Assembly: GCA_035763745.1 (NCBI GenBank)
Contig: DASUAO010000055.1
Location: 6,046-70,045 of the forward strand
Direction: 5' to 3'
Length of the DNA: 64,000 nt
Source of the DNA: DASUAO01 sp035763745
Lineage (GTDB): Bacteria; Actinomycetota; Acidimicrobiia; IMCC26256; PALSA-555
The translations under genes and the position numbers were made by a program. Shown piece by piece: positions 1 to 7,720 of this stretch; position 1 is the first letter of the stretch, and every line of letters starts with the position of its first letter. Below the pieces are notes generated by a model that was not told the origin of the DNA, did not search any database, and was given only the letters and a program-made list of their open reading frames with translations.

Positions 1-2
1 TC

Positions 3-368
3 GGCGACGCCGCCCAGCAGATGGTCTGGCTCGTCGAGGAGCAAGAGGAGATGCACCCGATCCTTCGGGTGGCGCTCGGGGAGTCCGACGAGGTCATCGC
101 TCGGGTGCCGGTGGCGGCGGGTTCGACGCTCGACGGAGTGGCGCTCTCGGACGCGCGGATCGAGGTCGAGACCGGGTTCTACCTGCTCGCGATCCGGCGT
201 GCGGGCCGGTACGTGTACCGACCGCGCGGGCACACCCGCCTGCTCGCCGGCGACGAGCTGATCGCCAGTGGGCCCGACGAGGGCCAGGCGTTGCTCGCGG
301 AGCGCTGCGGGTACCGCGTCCTCGAGGACGAGGACACGGGCGAGATCGAGCTCGTTCCCGTGCCCTGA
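3..368 (+). CDS. TrkA-C (RCK_C) domain protein, 3' end only
   Basis: The window opens inside this gene; the frame is open to the left edge, so the N-terminus is missing. The visible part starts in a helical stretch (QMVWLVEEQEEMH) that looks like the end of a PhoU-like helical domain. It is followed by a RCK_C/TrkA_C fold of about 85 residues (VIARVPVAAGS, then LLAIRRAGRYVYRPRG, then LLAGDELIASGP). PhoU-TrkA_C proteins are regulators associated with potassium channels and transporters, where the C-domain is thought to bind a small ligand. It precedes a cation ATPase by 68 bp, which fits an ion-homeostasis cluster. The full domain layout cannot be judged from the fragment. Confidence 0.75.
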   Translation, partial: GDAAQQMVWLVEEQEEMHPILRVALGESDEVIARVPVAAGSTLDGVALSDARIEVETGFYLLAIRRAGRYVYRPRGHTRLLAGDELIASGPDEGQALLAERCGYRVLEDEDTGEIELVPVP

Positions 369-423
369 GGGCGCCGGGTTCTCGACGCGGTGGACGTGCG
401 CGTGCGTCCACGCGGTCCTCGGC

Positions 424-429
424 TACCTT
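424..429 (+). promoter_or_regulatory. -10 hexamer TACCTT, leaderless promoter for the CtpE-like ATPase
   Basis: TACCTT is followed by exactly 7 nt and then GTG at 437, with no Shine-Dalgarno sequence. The same spacing recurs before many genes here, which argues for GTG 437 rather than the in-frame TTG at 428. Confidence 0.6.
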
Positions 430-436
430 GCCCGAC

Positions 437-2812
437 GTGGCCGACCCCCTTCCGATCGCGGACGCGCGCCCGATCGCGCGCACGCGCCTGACCGCGGCCT
501 CTGGCCTCACTGCCGCCGAGGTCGCCGAGCGCATCGCCCGTGGCGCCACCAACGACGCGGGGGTGCGGACCAGCCGCACCTACGTCGAGATCTTCCGGGC
601 CAACGTCTTCACCCGCTTCAACGCCATCCTCGGCGTGATGCTCGCCGTGATCCTCACGGTCGGGGAGATCCAGGACGCGACGTTCGGGATCATCCTCGTC
701 GCCAATGCGCTCATCGGGATCGTGCAGGAGATCCGGGCCAAGCGCACCCTCGACCACCTCGCCGTGCTCAACGCGCCACGCGCACGGGTGGTCCGCGACG
801 GGTCCGTCCTCGACGTCGCCGTCGAGGAGGTGGTGCTCGACGACCTCCTCGACCTGCGGACGGGTGACCAGGTCCCCGCCGACGCCGTGGTGCGCACCGC
901 GGTCGGACTGGAGATCGACGAGTCGTTGCTCACCGGTGAGGCCGACCCGGTGCACAAGGACGTCGATGCCGAAGCGCTCTCGGGGAGCTTCGTCGTGGCC
1001 GGCTCGGGCATCGTGCAGGCGACCGCGGTCGGTGCCGAGGCCTACGCCAGCAAGCTCGCTGCTGAGGCCCGCCGCTTCAAGCTCGTCGAGTCCGAGCTCG
1101 TGGCGGGCACGAACACCTTGCTGCGCTGGATCCAGTACGCGCTGTTCCCGGTGTCCGGTCTGCTGCTCTGGCGCCAGCTCGACAACCACAGCGTCGACGA
1201 GGCGCTCGTCGGGACGGTCGCCGGTGTCGTCGGCATGGTCCCGGAAGGCCTCGTCCTGCTGACCAGCCTCGCCTTCGGGATCGCGACCGTGACGCTCGCC
1301 CGCCGAAACGTGCTCGTGCAGGAGCTCCCGGCGGTGGAGGGCCTCGCGCGCGTCGACGTGGTCTGCCTCGACAAGACCGGGACGCTCACCGAGGGCGACG
1401 TGGCATTCGACGACCTCGAGCTGCTCTCAGGGAGCGTCGAGGACGCGCGCGATGCGCTCGGAGCGCTCGCGGACGACGAGAACCGGAACGCGACCCTGGC
1501 CGCGATCGGTGCTGCCTGTCCCCCTCCGGGATGGGACCGCCAGGAAGCGGTGCCGTTCTCCTCGGCCCGGAAGTGGAGCGCCGCGCAATTCGACGGGCAC
1601 GGCTCGTGGGTGGTGGGAGCACCGGAGATGGCGCTGGCCGACCGGCCCGACGACCCGAGCCGCCGCCGGGCCGACGAGCTGGCGAGTGAGGGTCGGCGCG
1701 TCCTCCTGCTGGCACGCTCCGACGCGGCACTGGCCGGCGAGGTGCTCCCGGCCGGGCTGGAGGCGGTCGCCCTCGTGCTGCTGGAGGAGAAGGTTCGTCC
1801 CGACGCGGCCGACACGCTGCGCTACTTCGAGGAGCAGGGGGTCGCGCTCAAGGTCATCTCGGGCGACAACCCGCGCACGGTCGCCGCGGTGGCGCGTCGG
1901 GTCGGTCTCGACGGTGCCGACCATGCGGTCGACGCCCGTGAGCTCCCCGACGACGTCGAGGCACTGGCCGAGGTCCTCGACACCGAGAGTGTGTTCGGGC
2001 GGGTGACCCCGCAGCAGAAGCGCGCGATGGTGGGCGCCTTGCAGTCGCGCGGCCATGTCGTCGCCATGACCGGTGACGGCGTGAACGACGCGCTCGCGCT
2101 CAAGGACGCCGACATCGGGGTCGCGATGGGATCGGGCGCCGCGGCGACCCGAGCCGTGGCCCAGCTGGTGCTCCTCGACGGGAAGTTCGCCACGATGCCC
2201 GGCGTCGTCGCCGAAGGTCGCCGGGTGATCGCCAACATCGAGCGGTCGGCGAACCTGTTCGTGACCAAGACGGTCTACGCGGTCCTGATCGCGATCGCGG
2301 TGGTGATCATCGGGTGGCGCTATCCCTTCCTCCCGAGGCACCTCACGATCATCAGTACGTTCACCATCGGTATCCCCGGGTTCGTGCTCGCGCTCGCCCC
2401 GAACAAGCGGCGCTACATCCCGGGCTTCCTCGAGCGGGTGATGCGCTTCTGCGTGCCCGCCGGTCTCATCGCGGGGACCGCTGCGCTCGCCACCTACGGC
2501 ATGGCCCGGTTCGAGGAGAGCGTCCCGCTGAAGGAGGCCCGAACGACGGCGACGCTCGTGCTCGTCGCGGTCGGCCTGTGGGTGCTCGTGCTCCTCGCGC
2601 GGCCGTTCAACTGGTGGAAGGGCGCCCTGGTCGGTGCGATGGGGGCGAGCGTCGCGCTCGTCCTCGTCATCGACCCACTGCGGAAGTTCTACGCCCTACA
2701 GCTCCCGGAGATCCGGGTGCTCGGGTGGGCCACCCTCATCGCGGTGGCGGCGATCTTCCTGCTCGAGGTGGTGTGGCGCAGCTCGCGCGGAGTTCAACGC
2801 TCGACGACGTGA
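437..2812 (+). CDS. ctpE: CtpE-like P-type calcium/cation-translocating ATPase
   Basis: P-type ATPase of about 791 residues that couples ATP hydrolysis to cation movement across the membrane. Visible motifs: actuator loop TGEADPVHK near residue 165 (TGEA instead of the usual TGES), phosphorylation motif DKTGTLTEG near 312, and hinge motif TGDGVND near 544, followed by DADIGVAMGSGAA. Six C-terminal membrane segments follow. The N-terminal order (ANVFTRFNAILGVML, then IGIVQEIRAKRTLD) and the TGEADP variant match mycobacterial CtpE, a calcium-uptake ATPase of about 797 residues, better than generic MgtA or CtpF types. No N-terminal heavy-metal-binding CxxC domain is present. The start at GTG 437 follows from the leaderless promoter. 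Calcium specificity is inferred from the family. Confidence 0.85.
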   Translation: MADPLPIADARPIARTRLTAASGLTAAEVAERIARGATNDAGVRTSRTYVEIFRANVFTRFNAILGVMLAVILTVGEIQDATFGIILVANALIGIVQEIRAKRTLDHLAVLNAPRARVVRDGSVLDVAVEEVVLDDLLDLRTGDQVPADAVVRTAVGLEIDESLLTGEADPVHKDVDAEALSGSFVVAGSGIVQATAVGAEAYASKLAAEARRFKLVESELVAGTNTLLRWIQYALFPVSGLLLWRQLDNHSVDEALVGTVAGVVGMVPEGLVLLTSLAFGIATVTLARRNVLVQELPAVEGLARVDVVCLDKTGTLTEGDVAFDDLELLSGSVEDARDALGALADDENRNATLAAIGAACPPPGWDRQEAVPFSSARKWSAAQFDGHGSWVVGAPEMALADRPDDPSRRRADELASEGRRVLLLARSDAALAGEVLPAGLEAVALVLLEEKVRPDAADTLRYFEEQGVALKVISGDNPRTVAAVARRVGLDGADHAVDARELPDDVEALAEVLDTESVFGRVTPQQKRAMVGALQSRGHVVAMTGDGVNDALALKDADIGVAMGSGAAATRAVAQLVLLDGKFATMPGVVAEGRRVIANIERSANLFVTKTVYAVLIAIAVVIIGWRYPFLPRHLTIISTFTIGIPGFVLALAPNKRRYIPGFLERVMRFCVPAGLIAGTAALATYGMARFEESVPLKEARTTATLVLVAVGLWVLVLLARPFNWWKGALVGAMGASVALVLVIDPLRKFYALQLPEIRVLGWATLIAVAAIFLLEVVWRSSRGVQRSTT

Positions 2813-2832
2813 GGCCTGTCGCGGGCCGGGCG

Positions 2833-3525
2833 TCAGACCGCGGTGCCGACGAGCTCGCCGACGAGCGCGGTCGCGGCCATTGCGAGGCCCCCGCCCAGGA
2901 GCACGCGACCCGCGGCCCATCCGACTTTCGCCCCGCCGAGCTTGCCGCCGGCACCTCCGGTGAGTGCGAGGACGACGAGAGAGGCGACTGCGATGAAGGC
3001 GATCCGGGTGTCGTCGTTCGCGACCAGGAGCGTGAGCAACGGCACCGCGGCGCCGAGCATGAAGCTGATGGCCGAGACGATGGCCGCCTGCCAGGGCCGA
3101 GCGGTGGTCTCCTCGGTCATCCCGAGCTCGTCGCGGAGGTGGGCTCCGAGCGGGTCCACCTCGTGGAGCTGGACCGCGACCTGACGGGCGAGGCCCGGAT
3201 CCAGGCCCCGTTGCACGTAGATCTGGGTGAGCTCGTTGAGCTCGAGCTCGGGAGCGCGGGCGAGCTCGCGCTCCTCCTTGCTGATGTCGGCGCGCTCGGT
3301 GTCGCGTTGGGAGCTCACGGAGACGTACTCGCCAGCGGCCATCGACATCGCTCCAGCCGCGAGGCCTGCGAGCCCCGCAACTGCGATCGCCGTGCTGGTC
3401 CCGTTGGACGCCGCGACGCCGATCATCAGGCTGGCGGTCGACACGATCCCGTCGTTGGCGCCCAGCACTGCCGCTCGGAGCCAACCGACGCGTGTGTATC
3501 GATGACGTTCGCGGTGCAGCAGCAT
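2833..3525 (-). CDS. VIT/CCC1-family membrane transporter (Fe2+/Mn2+ type)
   Basis: About 230 residues. The N-terminal region (RVGWLRAAVLGANDGIVSTA, then AAGAMSMAAGEYVSV) is the signature of the VIT1/CCC1 family, which moves iron or manganese out of the cytosol. A cytosolic helical section rich in E/D/K lies between the first two and last membrane segments (about residues 75-130). Start: ATG at 3525 shares its A with the TGA of the upstream corA-like gene (TGATG), so translation is coupled. A longer reading frame upstream exists but only overlaps corA out of frame. Substrate is family-based inference. Confidence 0.85.
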   Translation of the reverse strand: MLLHRERHRYTRVGWLRAAVLGANDGIVSTASLMIGVAASNGTSTAIAVAGLAGLAAGAMSMAAGEYVSVSSQRDTERADISKEERELARAPELELNELTQIYVQRGLDPGLARQVAVQLHEVDPLGAHLRDELGMTEETTARPWQAAIVSAISFMLGAAVPLLTLLVANDDTRIAFIAVASLVVLALTGGAGGKLGGAKVGWAAGRVLLGGGLAMAATALVGELVGTAV

Positions 3526-4523
3526 CAGAACCAGCTCTTCCGCTTGAAGTAGAGGTACATCGGGACACAGAGGAACAGGGTGACCCCGCCCACGGCGAGG
3601 AAGCCCGAACCCCACGAGACGCCGGGGGCGTCGCGGAAGTTCATCCCTAGGACTCCGGTGACGAGCGTGGCGACGAGGAAGATCGCACCCCACGCCGCGA
3701 TCTTCTGCTGCACGAGACTCATCCGGTTGGAAGCGAGCGAGAGCTCGGCGTCACGCAGGCTGGTGAGGACGTCGCGTTGGCTCTCGACGAAGTCGCCGAC
3801 CCGCAGCACGTGGTCGGCGAGGTCCTGGAAGTGGACGAGGGCGCCGTCGTCGATGTACGGAACCTCACGACGCACGATCTCGGCAACGACGTCGCGCAAC
3901 GGGATCGCGGCACGGCGGAACTGCACGAGTGACTTGCCGAGCGAGAACAGCTGCATCGGGCGTGGCTTGGTCGTCCCCTCACTCCGCTCGTCGGCGAGGA
4001 CCGCTTCCTCGGCATCGTCGAGCTGATCGTCGACCTGCTCGGTGACGACGAAGTACCGGTCGACGATGGCATCCAGGAAGGCCCAGAGGAGGAGGCCGAC
4101 CGGCGCGTCGTCGTGTCGGGCGAGCTGGAGCTCGAACACGCGGCGGACGTGATCGATCGGAAAGGCGCCGGGGTCGGCGTCGTCGGGGGCCTGGCGCACG
4201 GACAGGAACCACGAGGTCCCGAGCACGATGTCGATCTCGCGTGTCCGGAGCCCGTCATGGTGCAGCGCGCAGTCGTACACGGCGACGTGGGAGTGCGTGT
4301 CGTAGTGCGCGAGCTTCGTGCGCTGGCCGGCCTTGGTGAGGTCCTCGCGCGCGAAGTCGTTGATGTGGAGCACGTCGAAGACAGTGGCGAGCTCGTCGGA
4401 GGTGGGGGCTTCGCACTCGATCCACACCATGCCGGACCCTGCGATCGAGTCGGTGGCGAGGTCGTCGAGCGTCCGGTGCTCTGGCTCGGTCGAACCATGT
4501 GCGTACCAGAGGATCTCGATCAC
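3525..4523 (-). CDS. corA: CorA-like divalent cation transporter
   Basis: 332 residues with the CorA layout: a large cytosolic N-domain followed by two C-terminal membrane helices. The GMN selectivity motif is at residues 293-295 (GMNFRDAP), between the two helices, and the protein ends in a basic tail (YLYFKRKSWF). The family carries Mg2+, Co2+ or Zn2+. It is the first gene of a two-gene unit with the downstream VIT protein (TGATG overlap). The start is GTG with a TAGGCT -10 six nt upstream. Confidence 0.88.
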   Translation of the reverse strand: MIEILWYAHGSTEPEHRTLDDLATDSIAGSGMVWIECEAPTSDELATVFDVLHINDFAREDLTKAGQRTKLAHYDTHSHVAVYDCALHHDGLRTREIDIVLGTSWFLSVRQAPDDADPGAFPIDHVRRVFELQLARHDDAPVGLLLWAFLDAIVDRYFVVTEQVDDQLDDAEEAVLADERSEGTTKPRPMQLFSLGKSLVQFRRAAIPLRDVVAEIVRREVPYIDDGALVHFQDLADHVLRVGDFVESQRDVLTSLRDAELSLASNRMSLVQQKIAAWGAIFLVATLVTGVLGMNFRDAPGVSWGSGFLAVGGVTLFLCVPMYLYFKRKSWF

Positions 4524-4529
4524 AGTTCC

Positions 4530-4535
4530 AGCCTA
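4530..4535 (-). promoter_or_regulatory. -10 hexamer TAGGCT, leaderless promoter for corA-like gene
   Basis: On the minus strand TAGGCT is followed by 6 nt and the GTG start at 4523. The identical hexamer with 6-7 nt spacing precedes the genes starting at 25595 and 28768. Confidence 0.6.
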
Positions 4536-4603
4536 GGAGTTGGCACCTCGACGATCGGTCCCGCGGTCGAGCGAGCGTCGGCCGCGCCGGCCGGTGGAGA
4601 TCG

Positions 4604-5047
4604 TCAGTCGACCACCTCGACGCGCAACGCGACTCGCAGGCCGGTGAGCCATGTCGGCACGTTTCGGTGGGCCAGGAGCGCGGCGCACGCGTCGAGCAGT
4701 GAGACGAAGCCCACCGGCTCCCGGCCGTCCCGGACGAGCAGCACCCGGTGGCCGTGGCGCATCATCGAGTCGATGGCCTCGAGCGCGGTGGCGCAGGGGT
4801 CCACGGTCACGGGATCGGGTGTGGCGAGCCCGGCGACGGCCGTCCGGGGGGTGTCGGCGCGTGCGACGGCCCGGACGATGTCGTGCTCGGTGAGGATCGC
4901 GCCCCGTGCGCCCACCAGGACGGCAGGGGCGTGAGCGCGGAGCATCGCCTGGGCGGCGTCCTCCAGGGTCGCTCGCTCGTGGAGCACGACGACCGGGAAG
5001 AGCTCGACGTCGCAGACCCGGACGGTGGGCGCCCCTTCGTGCGTCAT
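4604..5047 (-). CDS. CBS-domain protein
   Basis: 147 residues with two CBS motifs: residues about 10-65 (ATLEDAAQAMLRAHAPAVLV, then ILTEHDIVRAVA) and 75-125 (ATALEAIDSMMRHGHRVLLV, then PVGFVSLLDA). CBS pairs bind adenosyl nucleotides and act as energy sensors. Start ATG at 5047 overlaps the TGA of the upstream gene (ATGA), so it is translated together with the hypothetical protein at 5044-5577. A small paired-CBS protein close to a DosR/DosS pair recalls the mycobacterial dormancy regulon, which contains one (Hrp1). Co-regulation here is inference. Confidence 0.82.
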   Translation of the reverse strand: MTHEGAPTVRVCDVELFPVVVLHERATLEDAAQAMLRAHAPAVLVGARGAILTEHDIVRAVARADTPRTAVAGLATPDPVTVDPCATALEAIDSMMRHGHRVLLVRDGREPVGFVSLLDACAALLAHRNVPTWLTGLRVALRVEVVD

Positions 5048-5577
5048 CGCCCGGGACCGTCCGTGGGCTCGGTCTCCAGCTCGGCCGCGAGGTTCTGCAG
5101 GAAGGCTCGGACCCCGGTCTCGACGACCCGGTGGACCAGGTCGGGATGCGCCGTCGACGGCTCCGGCTCGGGGCCGTCGATCTGGTCGTCGCCGAGCAGG
5201 GTGAGCGTCTCGGTGCTCCGGTAGCTCGCGTTCAGCACGAGCTCGGACGCGCTGAGCCCGATCGGCGCGATCTCCAGATCGCCGCTGATCGGAGGGAACC
5301 ACGTGTGCTCGATGGCGTCCTCCCAGGAGATCGGCACCACGAGCCCCCAGGCGCGCGATCGGACCGCGCCGCGATCGAGGTGCACGCCCGGCAAGGACAC
5401 GACTGACGCATCTGCGTCCTTGGTGCAGTCGGGGGATCCGACGAGCGCACGCGACACCCGCGCGGCCTCGCAGACGGCCTCGGCGACGATCGGGCCGAGC
5501 CATCGGGGGTCACCGAGGAACCGCGGCGCCACGCTCTGGAACGGCCGTGCGACGTGGATGAAGTCCCGGACGAACAT
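5044..5577 (-). CDS. Conserved hypothetical protein, possibly SRPBCC-like
   Basis: 177 residues, no signal peptide or membrane segment. Order of blocks: N-terminal MFVRDFIHVARPFQSVAPRF; a central strand-rich section (VVPISWED, then FPPISGDLEIAPIG, then LVLNASY); and a C-terminal amphipathic helix (LVHRVVETGVRAFLQNLAAEL). The order strand-rich core plus a long C-terminal helix, and the phrase GDLEIAPIG, resemble small actinobacterial proteins of the START/SRPBCC type, but I cannot confirm this. It lies 78 bp downstream of the DosS-like kinase and overlaps the CBS gene by ATGA, so the two are one translational unit. Function unknown. Confidence 0.7.
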   Translation of the reverse strand: MFVRDFIHVARPFQSVAPRFLGDPRWLGPIVAEAVCEAARVSRALVGSPDCTKDADASVVSLPGVHLDRGAVRSRAWGLVVPISWEDAIEHTWFPPISGDLEIAPIGLSASELVLNASYRSTETLTLLGDDQIDGPEPEPSTAHPDLVHRVVETGVRAFLQNLAAELETEPTDGPGR

Positions 5578-5655
5578 GCCGCTCCACGATGCCGGGTCGG
5601 GTCGAGAGGTCGGCAGGGCCGAAGGTCACACGGCGGACGTGGCCTTGGCCCGCGG

Positions 5656-6825
5656 TCAGCGGGGCAGCGGAACCGTCCACACCACCACGGTTCCGCCGCC
5701 GTCGGCGGCAGCGATCGCGAACGACCCCCCGCGCGCCTGCGCGCGAGCGGTGAGGTTCCCGAGCCCCCGCCCTCGCCCGCGGGTCAGCCCCGGTCCGCAT
5801 CCGTCGTCGACGACGCGCACCGAGAGGTCGTCGGTCGCCCGCACGGTCACGTCGACGTGCGCAGCGCCGGCGTGGCGGACGACGTTCGCGAGGCTCTCCC
5901 GCACGACGGCGAGGAGATCCTCGCCGAGACCGGGATCGATCACGTGCTCGGCGCGTCCGTCGAGCCTGCCGTCGATCCGGACCGCCGGTTCGATCCCTGC
6001 CGGCCGCACGATCTCGTCGATCACATCGAGGAGGGACGCGGCGAGGAGCGGACGCTCGGTCGGACGCCGTTCGAGATCGAAGATGGTGCCTCGGATCTCG
6101 GCGATGATCGCGTCGAGGTCGTCGACGGCGGCGGCGATCCGGTGAGCGACGTCGCCGGCAGGATCGACGAGCCGGGCGCTGCCCTGCAGGGACATGCCGG
6201 TCGCGAACAGGCGCTGGATCACGTTGTCGTGGAGGTCGCGCGCGATCCGCTCGCGCTCCTCGAAGACGGCGAGTGCCTGGAGGCGGGCGTGCAAACGGGC
6301 GTTCTCGATCGCGACTGCCGCGACCGCCGAAAGCGCGACGACGAGGTGCTCGTCGTCCTCGGTGAACTCGATCGGGGTCCCTTCGGCGTCCAGCTTGTCG
6401 CAGAGGTAGAGGTTCCCGAAGACGTCGTCGCCGATCCTGATCGGGACGCCGAGGAACGTCCGCATCGCCGGGTGGTTGGGAGGGAACCCGACACTGTCGA
6501 CGTGCTCGCTCAGGTCGGCGAGACGCAGCGGGACGGGGTCGACGATCAGGCGTCCGAGGACGCCGCGCCCTTCGGGGAGGTCCCCGATCGCGGCAATCGT
6601 CTCGGGCGAGGCACCGGTGGTGATGAAGTTGCTGAGCCCGCCGTCGTCGCCGATGACACCGAGTGCTCCGTAGCGGGCGTCGACGAGGGCGACGGCCGAC
6701 TCGACGACGTGGCGGAGCACGTGCGGGAGGCTGACCCCCGACGCGACGGACGCCAGGGACTCGACCAGGCGGTCGAACCGGACCCGGACCGCGTCGTCGG
6801 GTCGCACGTCCGGGTCGCCAGCCAT
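5656..6825 (-). CDS. dosS: DosS/DevS-like GAF-domain sensor histidine kinase
   Basis: 389 residues. A single GAF domain spans about 20-175 (DARYGALGVI, GVLGRLIVDP, FLGVPIRIGDDVFGNLYL). It is followed by a HisKA_3 dimerisation helix with the phospho-acceptor His199 in RIARDLHDNVIQRLF, and a HATPase domain with DDGCGPGLTRGRGRGLGNL. Sequence order matches mycobacterial DosS/DosT, but those carry two GAF domains (about 570 residues); here only one is present, so haem-based gas sensing cannot be assumed. Partner is the response regulator 60 bp upstream. I chose ATG 6825 over GTG 6834 because TAGCGT lies exactly 7 nt before it. Confidence 0.85.
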   Translation of the reverse strand: MAGDPDVRPDDAVRVRFDRLVESLASVASGVSLPHVLRHVVESAVALVDARYGALGVIGDDGGLSNFITTGASPETIAAIGDLPEGRGVLGRLIVDPVPLRLADLSEHVDSVGFPPNHPAMRTFLGVPIRIGDDVFGNLYLCDKLDAEGTPIEFTEDDEHLVVALSAVAAVAIENARLHARLQALAVFEERERIARDLHDNVIQRLFATGMSLQGSARLVDPAGDVAHRIAAAVDDLDAIIAEIRGTIFDLERRPTERPLLAASLLDVIDEIVRPAGIEPAVRIDGRLDGRAEHVIDPGLGEDLLAVVRESLANVVRHAGAAHVDVTVRATDDLSVRVVDDGCGPGLTRGRGRGLGNLTARAQARGGSFAIAAADGGGTVVVWTVPLPR

Positions 6826-6832
6826 GCGACGC

Positions 6833-6838
6833 ACGCTA
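6833..6838 (-). promoter_or_regulatory. -10 hexamer TAGCGT, leaderless promoter for dosS-like gene
   Basis: TAGCGT on the minus strand, 7 nt before ATG 6825, inside the 60-bp gap after the response-regulator gene. It suggests the kinase can be made independently of the regulator. Confidence 0.5.
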
Positions 6839-6885
6839 TTCCCTCGGTTTCGGTGCGCGCCTGTCGGCGCCGCGAACCGGGGGGG

Positions 6886-7590
6886 CTAGCGCGGGTCGGC
6901 CCGGTCGCGGATCCGGGCTGCGTAGACCGCCGCCTGGGTCCGCCGCTCCATCCCGAGCTTCGTGAGCAGGTTCGAGACGTAGTTCTTCACCGTCTTCTCG
7001 GCCAGGTGCACCTGCTCGGCGATCTGACGGTTCGTGAGCCCGTCGGCGATCAGGTCGAGGATCTTGCGCTCCTGGTTCGTGAGGCGGGCGATGCGCTCGT
7101 CGGTCTCGGGTCCCGAGCGGAGGCGCTCCAGCACCCGGGCGGTGACCGCCGGGTCGAGGAGCGACTGGCCCTGTGCGACCTGGCGGACGCCGGCGACGAG
7201 GTCCTGTTCCTTCACCTGCTTGAGCAGGTAGCCGGCGGCGCCGGCCATGATCGCCTGGAACAGGGCCTCGTCGTCGGCGAACGACGTGAGGATCAGGCAC
7301 TGGATCTCGGGGTGGCGGGATCGGATGTCGCGGCAGACCTCGACGCCGCTGCCGTCGGGGAGTCGCACGTCGAGCACCGCCACGTCGGGGCGGGTCGGCG
7401 GGATACGCGAGAGCGCCTCCTCGGCGGTCCCGGCCTCGCCGACGACGACGAGGTCGCCCTCTGCCTCGAGCAGATCACGGAGTCCCCGTCGCACGACCTC
7501 GTGGTCGTCGAGCAGGAACACCCGCACCGGCTCGCCCGTGCTCGTGGGGTCGTCGGGCGAGGATCCGGTGCTTCGGCGCTTGGCGTGCAT
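6886..7590 (-). CDS. dosR: DosR/DevR-like NarL-family response regulator
   Basis: 234 residues: receiver domain (acid pocket D28-D29, phospho-acceptor D74 in VAVLDVRLPDG, conserved K124) and a LuxR-type DNA-binding domain from about 165. The recognition helix stretch EKTVKNYVS followed by KLGMERRTQAAV is essentially that of mycobacterial DosR. Compared with DosR there is a 20-residue N-terminal extension rich in S/T/D if ATG 7590 is used. Paired with the downstream kinase. In mycobacteria DosR drives the hypoxia/NO dormancy response; the same role here is inferred from sequence only. Confidence 0.88.
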   Translation of the reverse strand: MHAKRRSTGSSPDDPTSTGEPVRVFLLDDHEVVRRGLRDLLEAEGDLVVVGEAGTAEEALSRIPPTRPDVAVLDVRLPDGSGVEVCRDIRSRHPEIQCLILTSFADDEALFQAIMAGAAGYLLKQVKEQDLVAGVRQVAQGQSLLDPAVTARVLERLRSGPETDERIARLTNQERKILDLIADGLTNRQIAEQVHLAEKTVKNYVSNLLTKLGMERRTQAAVYAARIRDRADPR

Positions 7591-7596
7591 CGTTGC

Positions 7597-7602
7597 AGTC
7601 TT
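7597..7602 (-). promoter_or_regulatory. -10-like hexamer AAGACT before dosR-like gene
   Basis: AAGACT on the minus strand, 6 nt before ATG 7590. It keeps the A at position 2 and T at position 6 of TAnnnT but not the first T, so it is weaker than the other leaderless promoters here. Confidence 0.35.
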
Positions 7603-7631
7603 GCCGACGGTCACCCCTGCGAGCCAGGGAC

Positions 7632-7651
7632 CAATGACCTTCGGCCCGTGA
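7632..7651. promoter_or_regulatory. Candidate DosR-type box in the divergent spacer
   Basis: The core ATGACCTTCGGCCC (7634-7647) matches 12 of 14 positions of the GGGACCTTCGGCCC form of the DosR box, as I recall it from mycobacteria. An overlapping GGGACC half-site sits just upstream (7627-7632). It lies between the dosR-like gene and the divergent gene at 7721, where an autoregulatory site would be expected. The match is imperfect. Confidence 0.4.
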
Positions 7652-7720
7652 CCCTCGACCCTTCCAACCCGCGACCGATGCGGGGACGATCGGCGCACGA
7701 CACCGTCGAGGGGAGCCGCG

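Noticed and set aside
3525..3693. A 56-residue longer N-terminus for the VIT protein
   Set aside because: It would lie entirely in the corA-like gene, is R/P-rich, and the TGATG overlap gives a better start.
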